A DNA stretch of 64,000 nt from assembly GCA_963971405.1 (NCBI GenBank), contig OZ020489.1:28298290-28362289 (forward strand). The letters run 5' to 3'. A program made the position numbers and the translations under genes. Every line of letters begins with the position of its first letter. The stretch's first letter is position 1. The notes below the pieces were generated by a model that saw nothing but the letters and a program-made list of their open reading frames with translations, ran no database searches and was not told the origin of the DNA. The stretch is from Psococerastis gibbosa. Taxonomy: Eukaryota > Arthropoda > Insecta > Psocodea > Psocidae. Shown in pieces: positions 12,314 to 25,189 of the stretch.

Positions 12314-13623
12314 TAATGCCGTAGAGGATTCTAACATATTTCCAGGGGGCCCAATGAAGCTCACTGCTCCCCGTCGGCCTGCTGTCTCGGCCATAGCTGA
12401 TGTCTTGGCATTGTCTTTCTCCCTTAGATAAATGAGAGTACGATGGGCCGATACCGTGACTCAAACCACCCAGGTCGCATGTCAATGCCGGTGTTTATCA
12501 TTTGACTCCACATCATAGTCATTACTCTCCTTCACGTTTTCTTCCTTTCTCTCTCTCTCTTCCAAAGAAATGCCACATTTAATTACACATGAAACAGCCG
12601 CTCAAATGGATTATTTGGCGACTCCTCCATTAGTAGCACGGAAATAAAGAAATACAGGTAGAATAGATGGCGCCTGACCATTAACTAAGTAAGACCGATA
12701 GCAGTGAAACGTAAGAGGAAATGCGGGGAAATGTCAAAGAAAATGGCAAAGGAAACGTTTTCACATTGTAGGGATCCAAGATAAAACAGAAAATAACGGC
12801 AAAGGAAAAACAACTGGGAGAAACAGGGGCATATTTTGGCTGGTTTTTAAGCAATTCTCGCTGCAATGACGGACGGGCCCAGTCATCGAAACACTAAGCC
12901 CCCTTCCTCCCTCATGTTGGCAGCCCTGGCTGAAGCCACCACTGCGGTGAGGTGGCTCCGAGAAATTCCCACCTCTTGCTCGAGCGTCTCGAATTTTGGA
13001 GCTGAAACCAGCCTAAATGTTCTCCAGGAAGCCTTGGATGACTGGTCTGGACGAGCCAAGCGTGACAATATGCAGGGGAGGGAGGTGGGTGTGGCGTATC
13101 AACACACTCATCAGGGTACCTATATAGTTATAATCAACTAACCATTATAGCGCCAGGGAAATGAATACCTTCAATTTTACGGCCAACTCTATATTTACCG
13201 ACATGTGGTCAACGAGCACTGATTTTATCGACAGCGCGTCAGTACCAATAAGGGTTCAATTGAAGATTTCGTACCAAAATTGAAAATTCCTCCCACTTTC
13301 TCTTGCAACGCTGTGTTTTCGGTTGTTTGCCTAGAGTTGCAATTGCCATGATTGCATGTTTTGGACTGCTCCTCTGACCTCTCCTTCATTAAATTGTAAA
13401 TTTTGAACTGTTGGCTACAGTAAGTCAGCATTCGCGATAAGGGATTGTACAGGGTGTTTTAGGCCAACAGCGACAAACTTCTAGAGCTTGTCACCCGTTC
13501 GATTTGGAGCAAAAGCAACCCACATATTATTTGACAGAAAATGTACCGTTATCGAACTAGTGGCAGATTAAGGGTAACATGAGAGAGATGTGCAGACTTT
13601 CAGGAAAATGCGCCTTGCCTAGC

Positions 13624-13769
13624 GGGCCTGCCATGCGGCTAAGTATTAACTTAAGTTGGGATTTAACATGTAAACGAGACAATTTGAGAACGGAAAGGGC
13701 TATTCACAATTGGTTTGTTTATATTTTTAACCCCGAGAATAAGTCATTCTTTATCGGCATAGTAGGCCC
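13624..13769. mobile_element. Foldback MITE family C, best copy
   Basis: 146 bp. Ends are GGGCCTGCCATGCGG and CGGCATAGTAGGCCC, inverted. Subterminal GGGATTTAACATGTAAAC pairs with GTTTATATTTTTAACCCC. It is non-coding; the ORF at 13579-13800 spans it by chance. Other copies are at 7409 and 62584. Confidence 0.7.
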
Positions 13770-14555
13770 ACGGGACCAAATCGAGCAATTGCTGATTTAA
13801 GCATTGATTATGAAAAACAATTGTGCTTAAGCACTCCATTCCCTATACGGTATAATCCTAGCTCCGACCTGCAGGTGTATTATAGAAACACATCAAATCT
13901 ATTAATTTTAACTTGAAAGCGCAGCATCTCGGCCCATAAATGCTATGCCTAAGCACCTGCTTACGGTACTGTTTGAGGGGCCAGGTTGTAAGAGATAATA
14001 TCCATGTAGGCATGTATAAAACAACCAATTAATTAGTTACTAAGGACAACAACTGACTGTGGTCCAGACATTTGTCTTGTCCGCTATTTATTTATGTACA
14101 TACACATTTTATTGTTCTCTCACAGTTGGTACCAAACAAGAATCCGTTAATTATCTTTAAAAACTGACGAGTTAATTTATCGTCCCGTTTGCCAACACCT
14201 AACTTTTCAAAAGAATAAAGAATGAGTTTATTTAACTGCATGCAGTTTTAAGCCAACTTTTCCATGCTACGAAGCACGATAATTTGACCCCTATTACTCT
14301 CTGTGCAATAAAAAATTGAATAGCAAGTAGGCCACATTCAGGTGTAAGTCTGTATGTTTATAGCCCGAGTTTTTCATGGGAAAATGTAATATCGGACCTG
14401 TTTTGTGTAGCGTTGTTTCTATTGTTTTCTCTTTGGCCTACCGTAAAAATGGTAGCTACAAAGCCAACTACTGACTATAGCATCAAGTGAATGCCACACC
14501 AAGTTTTTCCAATATGTTAAACTGCCGGATATAAAAGAACAGAACATTAATAATC

Positions 14556-14860
14556 ATTGTCGTAAATAGGGGGTCCAGATCCACTCGTAGCCCCCCCCCC
14601 CCCAGGATTTCTGGTGACAAAGACGTTATATGGAGGCTAAAGGCATAGTATCCACAATAATGAAAGGGAAGCTAATTCTTCTAGCAATTTTTTCCAAATT
14701 TTGATGGTCGGTTTATTCGTCGTTGTAATAACTTAATTTTGTACTGCTTGCAAACATTGGCGTAAATAGGGAGGTCCTGGGCTAAGCCCCCCCCCCCCAG
14801 GATTTCTGGTGACAAAGCCGTTATGAAGGCGAAAGGCATAGTATTCACAATAACGAAAGG
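14556..14860 (+). repeat. Direct repeat with C-tracts, possible transposon ends
   Basis: Two copies about 200 bp apart of a unit starting ATTG(T/G)CGTAAATAGGG, followed by a run of 14 or so C, AGGATTTCTGGTGACAAAG and AAAGGGAA. The phrase GCGTAAATAGGG before a homopolymer resembles the starts of the hAT-type MITEs elsewhere here. No right-hand inverted end was found, and the diverged continuation reaches about 15145 (a run of C again). Confidence 0.5.
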
Positions 14861-15197
14861 GAAATTAATTCTTGGTATGCTTATTTCACATGATTGACAT
14901 CATGAAAAAAATCAACATATTGACCAAGTCCTATCATAAAAATATATTACTCAAAATGATTAAAACCCTAATATTTCAGACCTATTTTTTTCAAAAAATT
15001 TCTTCGGATGAGGCCCTCCTCAGTGGTAGGTTTATTCGTCGGTATAAAATCTCAACTTTACTGCTTGCAAAGTGCGTAAAACCTCCCTAATTTGGGCCTA
15101 TTCATCAATTTTTTTTCTCCGGGGGAACCCCCCCAGGGTTGAATATTCGTAAAACAAGGTAAAATATGAGAGATAATTATTGGTAATTATTACTTAC

Positions 15198-15321
15198 GAG
15201 TTCGGCAGGGTGAATACTCCGAAAATTCGGAAAAAAGGTTCTGGGCGACGTAGCAGGTTCCTACAGGATCCCTCCTGTTGTTTTTCGCAGTTGAAAACCA
15301 GACGTAGCGAGGAGCACATGC
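15198..15321 (-). CDS. Integrin alpha exon: blade 2 core
   Basis: This 124-bp exon has a TTTCAG acceptor at its high-coordinate end and donor GTAAGT at 15192-15197. It starts on a codon boundary and encodes 41 residues plus one base. The peptide opens ACAPRYVWFS, has an NNRRDPVGTCYVAQN segment, then an acidic-aromatic stretch and SPCRT. In known integrins the Cys of ACAPRY pairs with that of GTCYV, and the Cys of SPCRT pairs with one in the next exon. SPCRT is normally followed by a Trp-Gly-Tyr-His segment. I searched the rest of the window on this strand by eye and did not find that next exon, so the gene continues beyond the left edge. The intron before this exon is about 26 kb. Confidence 0.93.
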
Positions 15322-15624
15322 CTGAAACAAAACAAAACGGTAACCAGTCATGTCACTGACAACAGAGGAAGGAGTACCTAGAGGATGTCATGGAAGACCT
15401 AGGGTGTGGTACCCACAAAGAACTGAAAAGGACCGCACAAAACAGACAAGAGTGGAGGAGAAAAATACAACATTCGCTGCAAACTATTCCCTAGATTGTA
15501 ACTCAAGAAGAAGAACCAGTCAATAGGGAAGATAGCCAAAATTAATATCCAACAGATATCAGTTTCATTCAAACAGAACTTTACAGATTAATAAGAAAAT
15601 ATTTTCAAACGTATCGTGAACAAA

Positions 15625-15762
15625 GGTGGCTATTCCTCTTGTCAATATTCCGTCATTTGTGCATCAATAATTGATGAGATTTTTGTTTTTATATAGAGTA
15701 AAAAACATCTAATCCATTATTGAAGCACAAATGACGGGTTATTGACAAGTGGAATAGCCGCC
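15625..15762. mobile_element. Foldback MITE family E (GGCGGCTATTCC ends), copy 1
   Basis: 138 bp, nearly all palindromic: GGTGGCTATTCC, CTTGTCAATATTCCGTCATT and TGTGCATCAATAATTGATGA pair with their inverted counterparts at the right end (GGAATAGCCGCC). CAAA flanks both sides. The second copy is at 38613-38754. It lies 300 bp upstream of an integrin exon, in the intron. Confidence 0.8.
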
Positions 15763-15769
15763 CAAAGGA

Positions 15770-18460
15770 TCGCCGGTATTTTTGAAGAATTACTTTGAAA
15801 AATTTATTAAAAAGAAAAGAACAAAACGGAACATTTCCCCCATTGATTTACGACGATTCTAAAAATTTGTTCACTTTAATGCAATTTATCATGTTTTTCT
15901 AGAGCAATAACATTTCAGGTGCGAAAATTCAAAAGCTTTAATTTTTATGCATTTGTCATAAGACCATTTTCATATCTTTGCGGCTATGAAACGGGTAATT
16001 ATTTAATTTCGGCAAAAATACCGTTGTTTACCGAATAGATGAAAATCACTGCCTTAATTTAGCTGACAGCTGTCAAATTCGGTCAAATGTCCAAAGATGA
16101 AGCAGTGTTAAGTGACAACCGCAGGGAGAATGCCTAATAGGAGAAAAAATCAAATGTCACAGGAAATATAGGGTTTCGAGCTGCCAGAATCAGGTCACAT
16201 CCATTGGAAGAAATGTTCTCTTGATGCTTAGTGTGTCACCGTCACTAATACCGACTGGCCACAATTATTATAGAAATTCCAAGTTGATTCAGACTAGAAA
16301 CGCGGGAGTCCGGCGGCCATGTTTTATAATATACTAGTAAATCAAAATGTAAAGTAATATTTTTTTCTAACAGATAGACTTGACATATTGCCCAATTTAA
16401 AAAAAAAAAATACCTTATAAAAAAGTCATGTGCAATTGTTTATATTGTTCAAAAAACAGATAGGGTATCCATTATATAATATATGTATATTATATATTTT
16501 TAAGTCTGCAAGACACAATAAGGGACAAAATATATAATACGCTACAAAGTCTCAAATTCCTTGACGGCCACCAAAACTTCTATATTGCTCGTTACTCCTG
16601 CATTGCCGTAAGGTAACTGTTCCAATGAAATAATAATAGTAATAATAAAAAGTCGGTTGCATTTTAATATCGCATGCTGTATAGGGGCTGTCACTGTAAT
16701 GTTCTTCCACAATTGAAAGTCTAAAGTGAAATGTCCAATAAAATATAAATACGGTACGTGAGCCAACTGATGATGGACATAGGCGTGGGAATTTAACGCT
16801 GTTGTCTGCTGCAGTGGTCCTTCGACCATCACCCGGCAATTATCTAATCAAACAAATTCCCCACCGCAATAATCAACAATTACATGATTTCTGCGGCTAA
16901 ACCCTTTTTTAAACGTCCCTCATAATTAAGGCTAGAACCGACAGATTTGCTTTTGTTCTTGACACTATCTTTTAGCGCACCCCTTACGTACTATTTCCAG
17001 AGCATGATAAACAGTTGGAACAGCTACTAATTTTTATTATTTAAAAAATTCAAAATGCTAATATACATACAGTATAGTAAACAAACTAAAACTTAGACTT
17101 TTGTGAAATCGTTCGCGCCACAATGTGAAAACACTACCCGTATGTAAACACTGTGCAAGCCTACCTTCTAATGATTTCACTAATGATAAATAATTTTACA
17201 GTCTCGCCCTGTATACCATATAGTAAGGTGCATTCTATTGAGTAATCTGAAAACTGTAGGACACCAAATATTTCGACTTACCAGCCTGCTAAAGCCAAAA
17301 AATGAGGAATTTCAATGTCTTCTTTTTACAAAGGTTTGCGTTTGTCCGGCATAAAATTGTCGCCCTGTGTCACAAACAACCATAAAACATTTCTATAACG
17401 TTTTACGCCTCAAATTTTTTAATTCATTAAAACTGGTTTGGTACATGGTAAAATTCATGTGGTTGAACGTATCTTGCCGCAGCGCCCTGCAGCATTGGTA
17501 ACTTCGAGTTCGGCCTTAACCAAACCCATATTATAATCCCGATTTCGACTGATACGACCTTTTAACCCGTCGAATCCGCAAGTTTCTTTAATAGAGGCAC
17601 AATATTAATAATTAATTTCTGTTTCTACGAGTCATAAATAATTTCAGCAATACCTACTTACTTTCTTTCAGAGTAAAAAATAAGAATACATTTTCAAGAT
17701 ATAGCGGTTAGCTAAGGTTCACTAATAACCAAAATGGGTAAGGGTTTTATTCTTTATCCAAATATCAACATGTCCAAGAAAGGTCTCATCAGTCAGTCCT
17801 TAAAAAATGGAGTTGATTTCTGTCAACTCCTCAGCTATAAAATGGCCACCAGTTTATAATTCCGCCAAACCAAGCAACATTTCTCTAAATAAAATACCAC
17901 CACGAGTCAAAGAAGGAATTCCTACCAACCAACCAAAAGCAGCAGAACAATGGAAATAAGTGCAATGAATGATCCGCCACGGCTTCTTTCGCTACAAATA
18001 AATGATAACATAAAACTGACTGAGTTTCAACTGAATTATTCTGCAATCATTTGTCAACCGATTGGAGCAAAAAAACGATAGATGGAACAATAGACAAATT
18101 TGTTCCCAGAAAGGAAGGTATGATGGATCATCCAGAATTTAAATGGACAATCCGACGTGGACACAAAGGCTCTGTCCACGTTCAGAGCTATTCAAAAAGG
18201 AATAAAAAAAAAGAATTAATCGAAGGAATTCAGATGTTTTATTGGTTCTGGGAAAGATTGCCAGACATCCATCTCCGTCCATTGTTCGTAATTTCTTTTT
18301 GTTTTTGCTTTGCATTTAACATTTGAGCCTAACGGATTATATTTTGTATACATTGCGTTTAAAATTACTCTATCCCATTGTTTAAAGACTGGAAACTTTT
18401 GCAATATATCAACGGTTGGTTTCCATTTTAAGCTGGAGCTCTGGTTCAAAGAATGACTCA
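15770..18460. other. AT-rich intron, no gene seen
   Basis: Holds a GTCACCGTCACTAATACCGAC fragment near 16235 that recurs in diverged form at 36800 and 61330, an A/T-only stretch at 16395-16510, and a run of small ORFs without domain character (16542-16839, 18051-18326). Confidence 0.45.
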
Positions 18461-18700
18461 GTTGCAGGCCCGTAGCCAGGGAGGGGGGTTTGGGGGCTGA
18501 ATCCCCCCCCCCCCGAAAAGTAAAAAAAAGAAAACATTTTTGCATTGTTCAGTTTGATGTTTCACCTGTAATTTTTTTTCTCCCTCTAAAAACACTAAAA
18601 CTGTGTTTTTGCATGTAGATTCTTAGAAATTTCCGGGGGGGGGGGGCGGACCCGCCGTTTTACTGGAGGTATTCCATACCCCCCCCCCCCCCCCGAAATG
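18460..18700 (+). repeat. hAT-like MITE relic with G/C homopolymers
   Basis: Starts GGCCCGTAGCCAGGGAGGGG, the style of the hAT-type ends in this window. It has C- or G-tracts of 10 to 17 at about 18505, 18635 and 18680. No matching right terminus was found, so it is probably truncated. The minus-strand ORF at 18216-18545 is read through the tract and is not a gene. Confidence 0.45.
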
Positions 18701-18930
18701 CAATATTACGGTAGACGGGTAAAATAATAATTCTTGAGTAACTTAATTTACAGGTCTAGCTGTTGTAAAGTTTACAAGGAAGGGACAGCAAAAATGCTGA
18801 AGCAGAATTCAAAATTAATAACGGTACCAGGCATATGGAAAATATTGTCGAATTTTATCTCAGCTTCTTATTCCAACTTGGCAGCTTAAACCAAACCTGT
18901 ATGATGAAGGCTTGAGGGTGACATACTCGA

Positions 18931-19061
18931 AAGCCCGGTTCCAACAACGCTTGGAGAGTATCCCTAAGGAATACTTTTGATGGCACTGCTATTTGCCAAA
19001 GCATAGCAGTGTCGCGCAGCTTTCTTTACCAGGACTGTTCAAATGATGATGGAAACCGCCC
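18931..19061. mobile_element. Short foldback MITE family F, copy 1
   Basis: About 130 bp forming one hairpin: AGCCCGGTTCCAACAACGCT pairs with the right end GGAAACCGCCCT, and GGCACTGCTAT with ATAGCAGTG at the tip. TTA follows the right end. Related copies are at 31121-31242 and 54090-54203, with a partial piece near 57000-57060. Confidence 0.65.
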
Positions 19062-19630
19062 TTATTCAATCAGACAATCAGTCAAAACTTTTTCCTTGAC
19101 ATAGATATAAATTATCATTGAAAATTGAAGGAATTTGCTATGCCATTACATATTATATATATATTATATTATATATATATACATAATTTTATCCGTGGAT
19201 CTCTTTCTATTGTAGTTGCCTATCGCGTCTTGCAAGCTGAATCTTTAGTGGTTGCCAGGAGCGTTACGATAAAATCACAATTGAGCAAAAACAAAAATTT
19301 CAAAGACAAACGGGCCCATTAACCTACTTCTACTACTGTATGTCTGTAAAAAAAATATGCGTCTACATTTTGAGAAAAAATAAGTGAAATTGAAATGTAA
19401 AGTATTGTTTTATCTCGGAAGAAATTCGGACGAGAGGAAGATCAAGTTAAGGGTTTAAACTTCTCATTGAATAAAAATTCTAACCACTAAAAACCGTGTA
19501 TTGTACATAACAAACCAAGTGAAAAGTATTGTAATTTCATTGTCAGAGAATCAGTTAGCAGACTATCTCATAAAATACGTCTTTGAGAGTCGTGAAATAA
19601 TTTTATTTTTACATGATAATTAATATTAGT

Positions 19631-19670
19631 AACATTTTCTTAACTAATGGGTATTAGTTAAGAAAATGTT
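19631..19670. repeat. Perfect 18-bp inverted repeat with 4-nt loop
   Basis: AACATTTTCTTAACTAAT at 19631-19648 is followed by GGGT and then its exact complement at 19653-19670. No flanking repeat family was recognised. Confidence 0.9.
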
Positions 19671-20059
19671 GAGTATAAGTCATTTCATCTCAAATTATAT
19701 TGCAAAACTTTATAGCCCCTTACGTATTAACTGCTCTTATTTGGTTAAAACCTTTAACATAGCATACGCAAACCAGCTAATTAATTTCGCATATTCATAT
19801 CCAGCTAACTAACTAGCTTCTCAGGGGTGATTGAACTTCATTAGGCTAACTAGGCTGCTAGGCCAATTTGAAGACCGTATTTAATCTTAGGAACGCGGAA
19901 CAGTTAAAGGAGGAGTGGAGAAAAATAAAGAAGTCAGTTTTGAATCATTTCGTCCTAAAAATAAATTACTCGCTTCCACACAAAGAGGGGTTATTCAAAA
20001 TTAGCTTTTCTTAGGGCAAATTAGCTCTAAATGTTCGTATTTGACGCTTGGGGCAGCCC

Positions 20060-20190
20060 ATGAGACGGTTTCCTACCCCCACGCTTGACAAATGATAGAA
20101 ATGTACAAGACAAAGAGAATGGGTCTAACAACAATCCCCTGAGGAACTCCACCATTTGATTTACATCTAACGCCATTTGTCAGAAGAGTT
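20060..20190 (-). pseudogene. LINE reverse-transcriptase fragment
   Basis: On the minus strand one frame reads GGVPQGIVVRPILFVLYIS, close to the motif that follows the palm in non-LTR reverse transcriptases (GVPQGSVLGPLLF type), before a stop. Sequence upstream in that frame (GVRCKSN) fits the preceding strand loosely. Catalytic YxDD and the rest of the domain are absent, so this is a small dead fragment of a CR1/Jockey-like element. Confidence 0.5.
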
Positions 20191-20199
20191 TATGGTTCT

Positions 20200-23100
20200 G
20201 GTCTTGATGAAGGTAGACCACAACTATTCAGCAGAGTTTGTACCTGTGGGACCCCCATAGCGTGGACTCTGTTTTGACAAAAGGGTTAAAGATGCAATTA
20301 CATTGAGCCATCAAACGAGAGGCTACTTTACTTGGCATTCCGTGGTTGTAGCTCTCCAGGGGTGACTCCTTATAGGTCTTCTAATGCAATTCTCAGTGGT
20401 TAACTATGCATGTCATTCAGTTTTTACTCGGCTAGCTTCGTTAATCTTGATGCGAGAATAGTGCCCCCTATTAATTTCAGTTTGCAAAGAATTGTAAGCG
20501 TGACGTATTAATTTCAAATGGGTTACTTTTTGAGCCTTCTCTGATACACCACCAAGCCAATTTCAAAAGCTCAGCTTTCAGTGGTAATGCAACCTCATCA
20601 ATCCTCCCCAGACCCCAATTGCGAGTCCAGGTCATGTAGCCACCGTAACGTATACATTTAGCCATTAATTTCATTTGAGGAGAACATAGGAGGCACACAT
20701 TTTCAAGTTGCACCAAGAATCTGACTCTCTCCTAAGGCTAAAAATGAATGACCCACCACATTTATACTTTGAAGAATCAAACACACTATGGACTGTATTG
20801 GTATTAAAAATGTGTTTCTTTAACTTAAATCTATGCAACGGTCCTACAGGACAACGCTATGAGTACAGTGTAAAAAGAACTACGAGCTGGCTATGGCACA
20901 AAAATTGAAAAAGGAGTTACTCAAAGCTATCATACTGTATAAACCACATGTGCAACAGTCTTCAAAATCGCAATGAACATAAAATTAACTAACGAATGAG
21001 TATAAGCTGAAGATATTCAACCTGTTCATGGCATATTATTACCAATAAAAGGGATAATTAAGCACCTAAAGAATACAGAGCGGCTTGACCACCCGTATAG
21101 AGGAATGAAAACCAGTACGTATTGTATACCATTTCTGCTGACATTTTTTGATACTCAAATAAACCTATAAAAGGGTTTCCGGGTCATAAATTTGGCGTAT
21201 ACCTCCAGCGTTCATCATTCAGGATCTGCCTTTTGCGCTATTTTTAATAGGGGGCATTTAAAGTGTATTTATGTTAGGATAATGGGCATTGGGTAAAAGG
21301 ATAATATAACAGTGTTGGATGGATACTTTGTAGCGACATAAAGAGAGCGCCCAGCTAATGAAATAAGATTCTTGAAGACGCATAATTAAGGCGTTAGATG
21401 AATGTGTTTCACTTTTAGTGGTTATAATTAATATTTTTATTTCTTTTCCAAGAAGATGATGAGATGGCGGTTTTTATGGAAGGGCACATTTTGGCAGAAA
21501 CACCGGCTGCCTTTCAAATGTAAACCTAATTTTTTAGCCCATTATGTGCCGGTATTCCTTCAGAGCCACAGACTGCTGGCCACAACGTCCCAAATAGTGC
21601 AGTGGTCAAGACAGAGGATGCTCTACCAGTTCTTCAGGTTGTTGACGTTTTTATGTAACCATAAAACCATAAATTGTAGTAGCACACCCCTACGCAAATA
21701 AGCTTACGAATCTTTAACAAAAATAAATTAAATGCGAAGCCTGCGCGTATAAAAAGGACAGGTTCAACATATTAGGCATGGAAGGCCTTCTTTGAGTGGT
21801 TTCACACATGAGTCCGTACCTGCACCTATAAGACTAAACCTGGACGTTAAAACGAATAAGACAACGTCAGTCACATTTAATTGGCGCCCAAAGACTTGAT
21901 GAGACAGTACCATCAACCTACATGTATGTAGGCAAGTACAGTAGATACGTTTGCCCTATTCACATCTTTTTTTACCGACTACAAAAGGAGGCAGGTTATC
22001 TCTTTGACGGAATACTTAATGTCCCATTGTCGCGCTATAACTACAGGTATTATATTTGCATATGAATACTAACTACAATAAGAAGTAACTCGCCAAGGGT
22101 GGCTCCCGCCTAGTGTAAATCTATGGATATAATCCAGTAAATTTGTAATAAAAACAGTCCAGTTCAGAAAAGTTCCCCATTTCCCACCAACATTTTGAGG
22201 CGGAACATGGTCAAAAATGCAAATGGTGAAAAATCACGTTTTCTGTGTGTAGCTCGAAAATTATCAACTTTTTTTTAATGCTCTACTCGCAATGAAAGGC
22301 CATAAAATTGCCTACAATTCCATTGCATTCTATGGCAAATGGTTTGAACTTAAGAAGGAGCTCAAAAATGGCTCTACAGAGATATGAAGGCCCCACGGCC
22401 GTAATTTATCCCTGCAGATGAAGTTAAGGTATATCTTAAAGATAGAAGGACCGAGGCTCGGCGGGAAATGTTACTTCTTATGTCGAGCCACAAACCTCCT
22501 ACTTCCGGTTCGTAGTTCAGTCCCTCATATCCAATCAACTGAGAGTATTTCGTAATCATACGCATCAACGCACCACTCAAGAGGAAACTGACGAGGAGGC
22601 ACCAGTGGTCAGAAGGTGACCTGATGTCACCCAGATGAATGGTCGTGGAACCGCGGAGGAGACAGAACAATGTAACATTATCCTGTTTTCACCTTGTCCA
22701 GAAGATGAGGAATGCACGCCTCGCCTGGATTTATGGAACATCCGCGCACGGCCTTTTCACACCGCATGTTCAAAAAGCCGCAAAGATTAAGAATCCAGGT
22801 TAAAGTTACAAGGTGAAGGTAGCTGCGACCATTCATGACCGATGGTAAGATGTGTCTAAAATTTTCATTTGCGGCAGACACGATTTTTCCTTCATCAAAG
22901 CATTAAAATTATTGCTAGAATTTTTTATTGTAAATCAAAAGGGGATTTTTTCGCACCATATTAATTCCAATTAGTTAAATAATTAAAAAGAAACCTTAGA
23001 ACTTCCTATTATACCAAATGTAAGCCATTCGAACAAAAATGTATCAAAAATTAATTGAAAACATTTACGTACGTACGTACTTACTTCTACCCCCAATACA

Positions 23101-24170
23101 GGAGGAACTGTCATGGTCATACCCCTTGAGGACACCCAAGTGAACGAGTAACAATTCGTCAACAAAACACTCCTAGTCCTGGATCCTATTGTGCCCAGCA
23201 TCATCTTAAAGCGCATTCAAAGAAATGATCTAGAAGTGACGACTACATTTATTAAGATTTATCACTGATGTATGGAATGAGTCAAAGGAAATAACGATGC
23301 ACTAGTAACAGGTACTCTGACTAATAGATCATGCGCGGCATATTATAAGTATATTGAGGTAGACAGAGGGCATTTAATGGCCCGTGGGCCACTTAAAAAC
23401 ATTCAAAACGAATCGGATTAAACGCTGACTCAGGCCAGTTTATGTGGCCCATTATACGCAATCGCGCGGCTCATTACTTGGCGCATGAACTTTTTACTCA
23501 TTTTAGGAAGTGTGGAGCACCCGATGAAATGGAGGGAACAGCTGTCGCTCACTTAACGGCCCAATGAATCTGCTGCCACGTTTAACAATAAACGCCAGGC
23601 ACGACAAGCCTGAGAACTGGTATAGAGAATCCTCCTTCCTGACCACAGCTCTATTGGGTATGTAGTGGTCAGCAACATGTCCGGCAGCCGTGTTTCTCCT
23701 GCCTGTGAAAATAAGTTACTTATTTCAGTTGGGTGGATCCATGCGGAAAATTTTTCCTTTTCTGTCAAGTCGTGAACCTTGACCTGCTGTTTCGAAGCTC
23801 AGTTCTCTTATAAGATGACATCAAAGCATGGGCACTTCATCGAAAATATATCCGAGACATGGTCAAAGCTCCACCAAAAGCAGCAGCTGCAGACGCACTT
23901 CACGTTTTCATACAGTATGCCGTCCAAAGTAAGAACTGACTGGCCGCATGTAAACAAAGTGCGACACTGTCATCTAATGTTTCTGTTGTTGATAAATACT
24001 GTGTCGCACTTTGCTTGCATACGTCTAGTGTTTTCATATTTTGGTCGGAAAGTCTGACGATTACCGTAAGAGATGCTCCCATAATTGCATGTCCGAAAGA
24101 CGACAAAATACTATTTTGCCTATAGCGACTACCCAAAAGACATTTACCATATTTAATAATTCTAAACCAG
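20200..24170. other. Intronic DNA with two family R copies, no gene seen
   Basis: Family R copies lie at 21560-21640 (CACAACGTCCCAAATAGTGC, then GAGGATGCTCTACCAG) and 23605-23705 (ACCACAGCTCTATTGGGTAT, then ATGTCCGGCAGCCGTGTTTC). A short ACGT microsatellite is at 23066-23082. ORFs at 20477-20908 and 22374-23216 show no domain, splice or codon signal that I trust. Confidence 0.45.
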
Positions 24171-24179
24171 TAAGAAGGA

Positions 24180-24365
24180 ACAATAAAAGGCGTCAATCGA
24201 CCTGGGCACCTGAGAAACAGAGTATATACAGCAAGTGATGGAGGATGTAGGGACCACATACAGTACGTGCAGGAGCTGAAGAAGGCGTGCCAGGATTGGA
24301 GACATCGATGCCACATGTTGTTACAAGCCAGCCAGCCAGCCTTGAAGAAGAAGAAGGAAATATAA
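24180..24365 (+). pseudogene. LINE family L2 C-terminus with (GAA)n tail
   Basis: Broken frames read IQQVMEDVGTTYSTCR, then CQDWRHRCHMLLQASQPA before GAAGAAGAAG. The same protein tail appears inverted at 45370-45590 as GRPRKKYLQQVREYLGITT and RHRCFMLLPTSHHPA. This is the extreme 3' end of a non-LTR retrotransposon with frameshifts. The 169-codon minus-strand ORF at 23900-24409 is antisense to it and is rejected as a gene. Confidence 0.65.
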
Positions 24366-24904
24366 AAGTCAGTAACTCCACACTGTTGCATCCCCTCGTA
24401 CAATAGCAAATTCTATATGAAAAAACAACAGCTGCTTGGCCAAAAACGTCAAGAATGACTCATCGGATCGCAGAGGCGTCTAAGTGAGACGAAGACACCT
24501 CCAGGTTCGACGCCTACATGGACATGGCACACAACGGAGTAATCGCCAATAATTCGCCGTTGAATAAGCCAATCATGCCGATGTGGGAGTCTGTGTCGCG
24601 AGTGGTGTAATCCAAAACCATCTAAAGCCCTAAAGGTCATCTGCCCTCTAACCCCGTGAATTAGCAGGTGATTGTCATCACTAGAGCCAGGAACTACAAC
24701 TCACTATGCTTGAGAAGTTTCCCGAATAGGGCGACTATAGGAGACATGCACATATCGCACATATCATTGGGGGGAAAAAACGTGGCACGGCAACCTAATG
24801 AAGTCTAGGCCTGAGGAATAGTAGACAACCCTCTCGCTTACTAGTCTATTTGGGGTGTTGTCCTCAACATACCCAACAGCTCCATTTTCCCTTGATGATA
24901 AAGG

Positions 24905-25140
24905 CTTTTTACGAACGTAGACCCCATTGGTCCTTACTCTGCCAACAACCTCATTGATCTCTCTGCTTCCAAGGGGAGGAGAATGCCGATCACCTGTTCA
25001 TCTGCACTGGCATTGAGGTAGAAAACCGAACTGAGACACAGGAGGGATTGGTCCAGCTCTATTATTACGCGGCACGGTGTCAAATGGCCTACCAGCCAAA
25101 GACGGGCGACGGCTGATGATGAAGAAGAAGAAGACCTCAT
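24905..25140 (+). pseudogene. Likely retrotransposon 3' end with (GAA)n tail
   Basis: A forward frame reads ADHLFICTGIE, later VQLYYYAARCQMAYQPKTGDG and a stop, followed by GATGATGAAGAAGAAGAAG. This fits the zinc-knuckle tail and 3' terminus of RNase H-type LINEs. The next retrotransposon (25160-27686) inserted about 20 bp further on. No upstream catalytic domain is left. Confidence 0.45.
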
Positions 25141-25154
25141 TGATTTCTCGATCA

Positions 25155-25159
<5 letters not shown>

Positions 25160-25189
<30 letters not shown>

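Noticed and set aside
12330..12480. Possible next integrin exon downstream of SPCRT
   Set aside because: Minus-strand frames contain GSSELHWAPWKYVRIL but not the expected Trp-Gly-Tyr-His or CQAGF motifs, and phase does not fit.
12866..13141. 91-codon ORF in a GC-richer patch (12880-13080)
   Set aside because: Looks moderately gene-like but has no family, no splice borders matching the integrin phases and an equally long ORF on the other strand; left unannotated.
23900..24409. 169-codon minus-strand ORF
   Set aside because: It is antisense to a LINE C-terminal fragment with a (GAA)n tail and reads as low-complexity Phe/Cys; no gene pattern.
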